The notes under the pieces were generated by a model, which saw only the letters and a list, made by a program, of their open reading frames with translations, ran no database searches and was not told the origin of the DNA. The position numbers and the translations under genes are program-made. A stretch of DNA of 64,000 nt. Origin: Nansenia antarctica. Taxonomy: Eukaryota; Chordata; Actinopteri; Argentiniformes; Microstomatidae. Positions 11,816 to 22,813 of this stretch are shown here, in pieces. The stretch is from contig OZ022344.1 of NCBI GenBank assembly GCA_963989245.1, forward strand, positions 7,423,110-7,487,109, given 5' to 3'. Each line of letters begins with the position of its first letter. Positions within the stretch are counted from its first letter, which is position 1.

Positions 11816-12351
11816 CAGTGTCTCTGTTGGGAGTGACGCATTCTTTCTTCTTCTGGCTCTATACTCCAAAAGTTTGGATTTGAAATAAAACAATTCCTAT
11901 GACTTTAAAGTATAGATTCCCAGCTTTTATTTGAGGCCTGGTAGGGCCAAGGTAACCTCTGCAGAAACATGATCACTATAATTAAGAAAATTCTCCAAAC
12001 AACTGTCCAACAAATCCAGGAGGCTAGAGACTCCCATCTGCAGAAAGCTTCAGGTTTACATCCAATTGAACAAGATAAGATTTTAGGACAAAAATACCTA
12101 AAAACAAACAACAACTGCAGTGCAGGCTCTGGTAGAGCGTCACCAGAGAAGATCCCCAGCATCTGGCTGGGGTCAATGGGTCACCTCTTAATGGTGAAAC
12201 AGTATGTACATAAGTAACTTAAATAAAAGCTGAGAATCTATACTGTACAATCTATACTTCATAGTAATTGTTTTAAAATCCAAACTTTTGGGGTATATAG
12301 AGACAAAAGAGGAAACAATGCTTCATTGGCCCAATACTTACGGAGGCACTG
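11816..12351. mobile_element. Tc1-like non-autonomous element
   Basis: Begins CAGTGTCTC and ends GGAGGCACTG, with TA on both sides (11814-11815 and 12352-12353). Long inverted arms include AAAAGTTTGGATTT on the left and AAATCCAAACTTTT on the right, plus GTATAGATTC/GAATCTATAC. There is no intact transposase. Confidence 0.75.
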
Positions 12352-12353
12352 TA

Positions 12354-13852
12354 TATGCAATAACATCATCCCTGTTGTTTTTCTGTAATGAGTGGGTTAT
12401 TGCACGCACACACCCTGTTTTCGTTTCTGAAACCCGTAACAGTCCCTTTCTTTTATTGCAGTTTAAAGAATGGAATATATTTTATAAAATGTTAATGAAG
12501 TTTGTTAATGTGGACGCTTAGTTGGTCATTTTAGAAGCCCCAGTAGAATGCCACCTTAGAAAGGGGTTTAATCAAGGGGTATACATTTGGTATACATTCA
12601 CACACAATCCTGTACAATGTTTGCCCTTCAATCAACTAAAGCGCATCTCTCACACAGAAAATTTTACCTTTATCTTTAATAAATGTTTTAAAACTTTTGT
12701 TTACTATCACTTTTATGTTATAACATTTATATTTTTGAGTATTTATCATTAAACAAATGTTGGATGAAACTGACTTTGGGTTGAATGAACACTTCATATC
12801 TTTACCAAAGACAGTGCCAGCCATGTGCATTTGTGTTTGTGAACACAACAGCACGGTGTCTTTATCCGTGCATGTTCCCAGCCATATGTCAAAATGTGTA
12901 ACAATGTACAATCCATCCACAATATGTCAAGTGATTTTGTGAATTTCAACGGTGAAGGTAATTAATTAATGTTATGTGGATCAGTACCAAAACCTATGAC
13001 TCGTCCTTGTGTACAGGCATTGAAGCACAATTAAGTCAGTATGATGTCAGTAACGTTAGGGTAGGTAAGAAACAAATAATCCACGTGCCGCTGCTCTCCT
13101 GTGCTCGTCTCTGCTCTCTTTGTGCATTTAAGAAATAAACTCGTCTGAAGATGTTTTCGTTAAATCAATGGCTCTCAATCAGAATCATTGAAGATCTCAG
13201 ACCACAACTGATTGTATAGAGTGGTGCCTTCTTGTGTTTCATTTAAGAACGGTTGAAACTATTAGAATTGTAAAAGTTATATTTTTGCTGATGGGTTTTC
13301 AATTGCTGAACAAAATAAAATACTGAAAAACCGTTGCTGGTTGTAATTTGGAGAGAGAGAGGGGGGGGGGTGAAGAGAGAAAAAGAGAAAGAGAGGAGAA
13401 AAGAAACTATTACAATTGTAAAAGTTATATTTTTGCTGATGGGTTTTCAATTGCTGAACTAAAATAAAAATAAAAAACACAGAAAAAGCCGTTGCTGGTT
13501 GTGATTGGGTTGTGGCGTTATCCTGGGGTGTTGTCCATGTTGTTGTTGTTTGCGTTGTGGTCCTGATGATGTCATCATGGGTGAAACGTAAACAAACAAC
13601 AAATTGTAGCTTCTCCGATGATCAGACGAGAAGGTATTAACTACTGGACGCACGACCAACTACCTTCACAACAGTGTCGTGGGATCTTGCATTAACATCT
13701 TTAAAATTATTTTCCTGCAGATTTGTTTATTTACCGGTAGCATGTTTTGATAGCTGAGCCCATCCATCGTCGTGGATTTTTAGCTTTGTGGATTAGCGCT
13801 TCCTTGCTGCTACTACTACTACGCTAACTAAGCTAGCTTCCTTCTTCTGCTC
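12354..13852. other. Intergenic, no gene recognised
   Basis: AT-rich sequence. It holds a duplicated block at about 13265-13500 (separate entry). No exon, RNA gene or other element is supported. Confidence 0.5.
13265..13500. repeat. Direct duplication of about 90 bp separated by a GA-rich tract
   Basis: The block running AATTGTAAAAGTTATATTTT ... TTTTCAATTGCTGAAC ... CCGTTGCTGGTTGT occurs twice. The copies are separated by a (GA)n/G-rich tract at about 13351-13405. Confidence 0.85.
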
Positions 13853-13986
13853 TGCGTTCGTAAACTCGCTCCGAGAGCGCCGGAGCGCACGCTGGATTCG
13901 ACGTCATAAAGGGACCGAGCAATTCCATTGGACAAGAGGCGTTCCATGAGTGCTGATCCGATTTCTAGAGTGTATTTACGAACGCA
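13853..13986. mobile_element. 134-bp-family MITE, copy 2
   Basis: Begins TGCGTTCGTAAACTCGCTCC and ends with the inverse ...TATTTACGAACGCA. The middle (GAGCGCCGGAGCGCACGCTGG, GACAAGAGGCGTTCCATGAG in short form) matches copies at 6358-6492 and 61441-61574. It ends about 90 bp before a candidate first exon of FOXP1. Confidence 0.85.
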
Positions 13987-16656
13987 CCGACCCCTGGTAG
14001 TAGCTAGTTAGCTAGCTAGCTAACATCTAAGAGAGGGCCCTGGCTTGCTTGCGTCTACAACAATAACTCCTGCCCAGGTAAGTTTAATCACCAAACACGT
14101 GAAAGCAAAACAATGAGCGTTTGGTAGTGTCGTCTCATTTTCCGTTTTCAATATCCGTCCTAATAATAATACTGCTGTACAACAATAGCTACCTAGCTAG
14201 CTAGCCACCGTTGTCGCCAGGCGATACGATAGTAGGAGTATTGATTGTCACCTCCCAGTCCTGGGAAGTCCATCGCTAAGGCTATTGTAACATCCATAGC
14301 CAACCAAGAGTCTGGTTGTAAACGGGAGATACCGACACTAATGCAAACCTCCCTGACGAGCTCAGCTGTGCATTTTCCAGATTTAGCCCACACCCACCCG
14401 ACCATTGGCCAAGGCGACACACTATACTGACATCTCCCAAATCCCGGTTCAATCAGTGCATCAGCTATCAATAATGAACATGTAGATAGATGGCCTGTTC
14501 TGCTTTTTATTTTCATGTGGGCAAGATTAGTTAGCCGCGTTTACTAGAGTTGGATTGCATTGAGTTGACAGACAGGGCTATGTATGTATGCAAGAGAGAA
14601 ACGTGGTTGCAAAAATGCTGATTGGTGGCAAAGCATCCTGCCTGTATTGGCCCCTTGACTGGCTGTAGGTTGTTTACGATAGACGGGCCCTTGTAGGGTA
14701 GAGAGACAATTTGGTTCTGCCCGGCCAGCTATCTCACTACCCCAAGTGAGAGGGGAGAGAGCACCGCCCACACAGTTTAGAATGGGAGATGCCAATCAAC
14801 AGTGATCTTAACTGTGTACGCTTATTCAAATGCTAATGAGTAAACAGCATTTGAACAACAATCTCATTATAATTGCATTTCACTTAGGCTAATTGTTCCT
14901 CAGAAAAAGGTAAGTTGGACCAAATCAGTACAATTTGGTTTAGGGCACTTTTTTGGTTTGTGGCTCAGTGGATATAGCCAGGCATAATACAAAGGGGGGG
15001 AAAGTCATCTGAATGTTAGACCTCCAAACCAAGGGAAGGATGGAAATGTTTGGTCCTCAAAAAGCAGCACATTTCCTTTTCCATCCGACTTGGAAAAATA
15101 ACCCAGCTGATGAAATGATGTTGTTGATCTGTCTGAAAACAACTAGCCTATCATTAGTAGTGGAATTTGCCCCCTCACAATAGCCATTTTATGTAGCCTA
15201 TTTTACTATACAAATAGGTAAAATAATTACCTATTTTACTATTTATTTGAATATATCCTTCACCCCTATGGAGATAAGCAAGAGATGAGCGACCGGTAGG
15301 CTATTGTTTACTTTTGCTCTATTTGTTGAGTGTTTGTGTTATTGCAAACGGGCGTAACTCTGACAAGCACCTGCTCATAATATGTGATCAGTCCACATTG
15401 GTACCTGTTCATTCTCCTCTGAGCGCAGCTTAGGCCTAACACCCCCAGCTATCTGCCTTCTCAGACTTGAGGTATGGACACTCATTCATTGATAGTGTTT
15501 ATAGCCTATAAAATCATGGCATGTTATTAAGGTTAGGCTAGTCTCTCACTCTCTGTCGCTAAAGTTAATATTTTGGTAGTATATTGACATACTATTGACA
15601 TAATGCTTCATAGAAAGACAATAGAGATTCGTAAAACATTTCTTACACAAAGCCACAGTAATGCAAGACAATAACAACTCAAAATAGATTCCTTACATTG
15701 ATAGTTTTGGCCTGAGGCTAGTCTTTCCCCAGTTGATAGTTGCGCTGCCAATTTAATTTATGATTATTATTTTTTTATGTATCCTCCTGGCATTTCCACG
15801 TACATATAGCCTACAGCTTTCTACAAATTCAAAGGCTTTCCTCTGTGTTTACAGTTTGAGTATTCAGTCAGGATTCACCTCTCCCCTAGAATCCTCATGT
15901 TTGTGTTGTCTGCTGTGTTGTTTTTTTGTAGCCTAGCTCTGGGAAAATCTGACTTTGGGTATGTTGAAGGACATATGATCAGGATGAAACACGTTGCTGT
16001 GTTAAACAAAGAACAACTGAATTCAACCTTGCTGTGGGATGCGAATTAACCAGGATTAGGCCTACTTTTTCATTAAGCTTTGAAGTCAATATTTGATCCA
16101 ATCCAGTGCAAAACTGCATCCTATAATCTCCAGAAAAGGCTCATAAGAACAGGCTCTCAGTTTCTGTTGATCATGGATATTAGCTCGGTCTTTCCCAACT
16201 CAGAGAGTTTGTTTGTCTTTAGGTTGTCTTGGTGTTTATGCTAGCTGGGCTGTTTTTGTTTATAATGTTCCTTAGCTGTATACAAGACTCTCCCTTTATA
16301 TTGTGCTACCTGCCAGTGCTGTTTATCACACCACCTGGTTAATGGTAAATTGCTCCAGAAGGACTATGTTGTTTGCTCATAAACACCAACCCAGGGCCTC
16401 TTTGTTTACCGTAACTATGGCAGCAATCAGTTATTCAACAAATAGTATACCCCCTCGCCCCACCCACACCCCCCTCCCTGTCAGGAGAGAATGTTATGTG
16501 GTGAGAAGAGATTGGTTAGCACTGTAAAATGCTGTCTTTCGAATGCGAAGTGTTTGCAACATTAGGCCTCCTAGCCTAGCAAAGATGTTTGTTGAATAAA
16601 ATAGACTGATCTGTTGTTGTTGTTGTTTTTTTTGTTTCTCTGGTTAGTGAGTCCAG
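13987..16656 (+). other. FOXP1 upstream region with a candidate non-coding first exon
   Basis: A strong donor (CCCAG followed by GTAAGT) at 14078 closes a GC-richer stretch after the MITE at 13853-13986. It may be a 5' UTR exon of FOXP1, but transcription is not shown by sequence. The remainder is AT-rich and without a recognised gene. Confidence 0.3.
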
Positions 16657-18857
16657 ATGCATGAGTCTGGGTCAGATCAGACAACCAGCCGCAGTCCAAC
16701 CAATCAGACGGAGAATGGGGACAGTGCTGAGAGAGATGATTGGGTGAGCAGCCAAATTCCATCTCCTGAAGGGTCCGGAGTTGATCGCCCAAAGCAACGC
16801 CAGGTTACTATGCTTGTCAAAACGTAGCCTGCATTGCTGCGGTTCCCCCTAGCTGTCAGAACCTGGCTATGCTATGCTACAGTTAGCCTAATGTTACAGT
16901 TGTTGTAAACCCTGGCCTACATGTTAGAGGGACCCTCCACCTGAGAGGGAACAGAGAATGCCTGACCCACTTAGTCCCTCAGTACCATGTAGAAGTAGCC
17001 AGCCAACTGTCAGCCTGATGATGTCGGAGGACAGACACCTCCGTGATCTCAGGGATCAACCACAACTGTGTTTCAATGTCATGGATGAGGTTTTACAATG
17101 CCCTTTATTGGACAGCCTCATCTCTCTGTGAAGCTCTCACCCCCAGTATTCTCTCTTCCTCAGAGAACTTTCTATAAATAGAATATGTGTATACTATGTT
17201 ATATGTATCAAGTATCCATATTTCTTTTCGTGGTAATTGGGGAGAATACCAGAGATGGGGAAGGAGAGCTCTGAGCCATCTTAGACTAGAGGAGGGATCT
17301 TGTTGTTGGGGGCGGGATCAGTTTGTTATTGGTTAGTTTTGCTTATGCACACGGGTACTCTGTCAGACAGCCTGGCTGGGTAGCACAGTTCTCGGCTGTA
17401 TCTCCTTCAACCCATGTCTTTCCTGCTCTTCCAAGGACAGCCACTGTAAATGGAATTTATCAGGTTTGTTGGAATAATAATGTAGGCTTTTGAATCTCTG
17501 CTATTAGGCTACTTACAGTATTGTATTGTTTGAATTGCTTATTTGGTGGGAAGTGTTATTCCATGTTTGTACTACTCTGTTCATCGCGGTGCTACTGTAA
17601 GTAGTTAGTGCAACTGTCTTAAGTCAAAGAAAAAAAGGCATACCACTACTACTATGTGTTTATGTGCATGGGTGTGTGTGACTGATTCAGTTGCTGCTGT
17701 TTCTGTATTCTGCTCAACAGAAGCTATTTAGGCTGCTACCATTGAATCTGTAACTTAGTGTTTGTTACTTGTTCTGTAGACTAGACTATATATTTTTTTA
17801 GGGTTTCGGAAACATTGGTTTCAGAGTATTCCCTCTGCAATCAGATCTCTGTTTACATACGTCGTTCATGACTTTGTGGCTTTCAGTCACATCGACATAA
17901 CAATAACACAAGATGTTTAGACTTGTCTGCCGTCATGGAAACAAGGATTAGGTTTTTGTTGTGATGATGGTGTCCATAGAAATCCTTTAGGCTATTAGCC
18001 AGCACAGTGTCTTGGGCTTTTCTCTTTCTCTTTTTTTCTTTTTTTTTCTTGGCATTGCAACGTGAACTTTGGAAAGAAAGTTATTTTTACCGTCAATCTT
18101 GTTTAACGTCCTAACCCTTACCCTAACTCAATTTTTAGATAGGCTTAATTTCCTTATTACATGAAAGTGTTATCTTATAGTATTACACTCCCCACTGACA
18201 GATAAGACAACTATCATGCACATTAGGATCTTTCTGTTTCCAGCCTCTGTTACAGGGTACTATATCAAAGCCTCTATGAGCACCTGCATCAGTGCGTTCT
18301 GTGGGAAAGGAACAACTCCTAGACAACCCACTATTATTGTTAGCTTCAAGCCTCTCTGACATCCTCCGGCAGTTTGTTTACCCTAACCAAAACAGACCCA
18401 GCCTTGTGAAAAAGCTGTTTTTTTTGTGGTTTAGACCTTAATTAAAATGCAATCCCGGGTTCTGTTTTTGCAAACATGCCCTGTATCCCACTCATCCCGT
18501 ATTCATTATTTATATATGCAACTTTAATTATTCTGTTTATGTTTACTGTAAACAACATCCAAAGCTTTGAGTGTTAGACAACAAGGGAGAGGGAGTGGTA
18601 ATTGCTAGATGACTTGCAGAAGTTGTTTTTGTTTTCTAATTCCCTGGAAGGCATTTCAATGATGTTGTTGCCATTGTTTTTATTTTTTATTTTCATCTTT
18701 CCGGTAAAAGTTTATTATCTCATTCTAAAGTTACAAGTCAGTAAATCCTGATCTTAAAAGTATATAAACTCTCAGTGATTGCAATGCAATTAAATGAAGG
18801 AACATGGTTTAGCTCGGGTCAACTGAATTAAATTGCAGATCTATTTGTTTCTTTCAC

Positions 18858-18889
<32 letters not shown>

Positions 18890-19387
18890 ACAATGAGCCT
18901 GTCCTCTATATATGGTCCTCTGTGGCTCAGTTGGTAGAGCATGGCTCTAACAATGCTTAGGTTGTGGGTTCGATTCCTGCGACCATAATCATAATAATAA
19001 TAATAATAATAATAATATATGACATTTAGCTGACGCTTTTATCCAGAGCGATTTACATTGCAGTGAGTGCATACATTTTTATATAAATGTATGCACTCAC
19101 TGCAATATAAATCGCTCTGGAGAAAAGCGTCAGCTAAATGGCATATAATATTATTATTATTGTTATTATTGTTATATTATGATGAGTAGGTACAGTACCT
19201 AGGCTAATTATTGCCCATCTCTGTTCCTGTGTCCTAATAGCAGGTTCCAGTGTCCTTGTCCATGATGACACCACCGGTGGAGACGCCAGCTCAGCAGATG
19301 CAGCAGATGCTCCAACAGCAAGTCCTCAGCCCACAGCAGCTCAAGGTCCTGCTCCAGCAGCAGAAAGCACTCATGTTACACCAGGTA

Positions 19388-19483
<96 letters not shown>

Positions 19484-19610
19484 ATTGTGCATATTGTGGG
19501 CTTACCCTTTGTTGCTGTTAAGACCTCTTTTTAGTAATATTTGGATCTTGCATGATATGTATCCTACTTGTCAATCCAAATAAATTATTAAAGCATTAAA
19601 GTGTGATCGA

Positions 19611-19653
<43 letters not shown>

Positions 19654-22600
19654 ATGACAGATACAGTATGATACATATGTAAATGGCCTTAATCTGCATT
19701 ACATGCAATTCAATGTATTATTTTGTTACATTTAAAAAAAAATAGCTATTATCTCTATCGTGTGGGTATTGCACTGTGCTGGTAGTAATGAAGAAGCACA
19801 CAGTAATGATTGAACCCCTTCTTCAGCAGCAACACATACAGGAGCTGTGTAAGCAGCAACAGGATCAGTTCAACACCCAGCTCCTACACCAGAAGCATGC
19901 TGGGAAATCCAGCAGTCAAGAGGTAGGCTGGCGTGGGGTGGTCCAGTAGCATGGCCTACAGGCACACACATTCCTATGTCTGCATGGGTTCGAATCAGGC
20001 CCAAGCCCTGCTGACATACCCTCTCGTCCTTACTTTCCTGTCTCTCTACACTATCTCTATCCAATAAAAATGTGAAATATAAGAGTGGGTCTGCCCCACT
20101 GTTACGACCCCATATAAGGTCTAGGGATATGGGGTGTAACAATTAGATAAAACCGGGGGGGACAAGAACCAGAGGAGATGGGGAAAATATAAAATAAACA
20201 AGATTTATTGTAAAATAGTAACAAACAGGTTTCCGAGAAACACACAAACTGAAAACTACACTATAAAGGAAGAGCGAAAAATCTGATGTATAATAATAAA
20301 GGATAAAGTTAAATTAATTAACTGACCAAGTGGTAACCCTAACCCTAACTAAACGATCAAATACAATTAAGGCTAAATGGCAACATTAACAAACACAACC
20401 TACAAAACTAAGATCTACAAAACTACAGCTGACAACTTGGGAGTTGTCGTCTGGCCCACTGGCACCATTGCAGTGTCTCTCCAGGCCTTTTATCCTCCCT
20501 CCACCCTTGATTGAGGATTGAGCACAGGTGTGCCCAATCAGGCCGTCACCATGGCAATAGGCAGGAGGAAGGACAATCACCTGGGAGAGACCACAAGAAA
20601 CAAACAAAACACACACAGGACCACACACTAGGGACGTAACACCCACTCAAAAAAGAACATAAAGAAGAAGAAAAAATGTGGATGCTAGCGTTCAGGAAAT
20701 GTAATGAAGGACATAACTGTGTAACCAGAGTAATTAACTGTCCCTAAGACCGTTTCATCCCCTCTACCCCCCCCTGTACAGTTTCTCTACTGTAAATAAA
20801 TAAGAATGAAAAAAGAAAAAAACGTAATTCTTCCTTCTTCTAGAATTATGACTGCCAATGGCGCCTGGCCCGAGCATAGATTACTTGTTCTCGCTATGAC
20901 TGATGGATAGATGATTCACTTATTTAGACAAATGTATTTGTTGTAAGTCACTTTGGATAAAGGCGTCTGCTAAATGCCAAAAAAATTTATGTAATTATAA
21001 CCTCTTGTTTTTGTGTGTTTATATTATCCTTGTAATATTATCCCTTTCATGTTATGCATGTAGCTGTCAACCAAACATACTGCTTTCTATTCTCGCTTCA
21101 CTCTCCTGATTAGTATTGCTGCCAGGCCTTACATCTGATTCCCAGCCTCCCCTCTGTGGTCTATACTACTGGGGCTGGACTGATAGCAGAGATGCCAGAT
21201 TTAATCAACACACTCCAGCCTGACCAGAGGCCTAAACCTGCCCAATCTGGCAACCCTCTCTGATTATTATTATTATTATTATTATTATTAATAATAATAA
21301 TCCTTTATTTAACCAGGGTAGTCATATTGAGACAGTAGCCTCTTTTTCAAATGAGCCCTGGCCAAGAGAAGCAGCACTTAATTAAGAGGCACCACACATA
21401 CAGTATAAAAACATACAATATACAACATAAAATAACAACAAACAAGCAACAGAAACAGGCTTATTAAAGATAACCTAAGCACATTTGCATGTGTGATTCA
21501 AAGTCTCTGTAACACACCGTTTAAAGTCAGAGAGTGGAATGAACATGCTACGTTTCAACTTTTTCTGAAGTACATTCCAAGTTGAAGGAGCATTGTAACA
21601 GATGTGTAATAGACGTGTGTGTGTGTGTGTGTGTGTGTGTTTCCCCCCCACCCTGCAGCAGCAGATCTCAGCCCAGCAGGTAGCCATCCAGCAGCAGCTC
21701 CTGCAGGTGCAGCAGCAGCACCTCCTCAGCCTGCAGAGGCACGGCCTCCTGTCGGTCCTGCCCCTCAGCCCCTCCCACGCCCAGGGTCAGTGTGCCTCCC
21801 TCCACCCCACCCCCACCGTCTTTTACACTCATCCTGCACTGCCTGGATCTGGATAGATAGATAGATACTTTATTGATCCCCGAGGGGGAAATTCATCCGT
21901 TATAGCAGCAGACTTAAAATAGGTAGTCTAAAATACAATAGATAAAGATACAATATAAAGATAAATGCTAGAATAGAATAGATAGAATACTCATTGTTTG
22001 TAGTTTCATTATGGCAGATGTATTGTTAAATATGTAATTGATTAGTATTATTCATGAACTGAATTTGAATTGTCTGTTTTTGTAAATCAAGGGTTTGAGA
22101 ACGGTGCCAACCAGTGCTCAGGTGGAGAGAAGTCTCCCACTCTTCAGAATAACCAGCTTTACGGCCTGCAGTCCGCCACCAACGGTCATCACGCGTTTGG
22201 TCTCCCAAAGAGAATGGACAGGTGTGTGTGTGTGTGGTCATTTTGAATGTCCCTCTCTCCCTCGCATGCCTGAAGAAGGTCTATGACCCGAAAGATCGCA
22301 ATTGTTTGCACAGATTTGAGTGTGAGGATGTTGCTTTTTTGTTTGCACTCTGTTTGATACTCTTCAGCTCCAGCACCTCAGCTAATAAGTCTGATGGCAG
22401 ATGAGCGGTGTTATTTTCACTATTTTGACTCTCCCTCTCTTCCAAAAGGGTTAGGCTGGTGGAGTTCGAAATCAGAGGATGTTTTTGATACCATTCCTCA
22501 TTCCATACATTACAATGAGAGAGTTTGTCCTCTTGATTTCTACCTTCACCAGCCTCCCCTGGTCGTCGAGAGCAGGCGACCGTATCTCGTGACAGACATG

Positions 22601-22772
22601 ACTTCTATCTTATCCACCCCTCTCTCTACAGCGGCTCTCTGGAGGAGCACCCACAGACCAGCCATCCTCTGTACGGGCACGGGATGTGCAAATGGCCCGG
22701 CTGTGAGACTGTCTTTGGAGACTTTCAGGCATTTCTTAAGTGAGTGATGATGATACCCCTCTATGTTATATG

Positions 22773-22813
<41 letters not shown>

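Noticed and set aside
10037..16656. GPR27 and PROK2, which lie near EIF4E3 and FOXP1 in mammals
   Set aside because: No seven-helix single-exon ORF or prokineticin-like exons were seen on either strand.
18912..18987. Possible functional tRNA gene
   Set aside because: Has A- and B-box-like motifs but imperfect stems and a SINE tail; another copy of the same unit exists at 39163-39313.
19241..19243. Extra Gln from the upstream acceptor of a TAGCAG tandem at FOXP1 exon 2
   Set aside because: Possible NAGNAG choice, but it only adds or removes one Gln; the downstream site was used for the model.
20333..20352. Telomere-like CCCTAACCCTAAC
   Set aside because: Only two units, inside a solo LTR.
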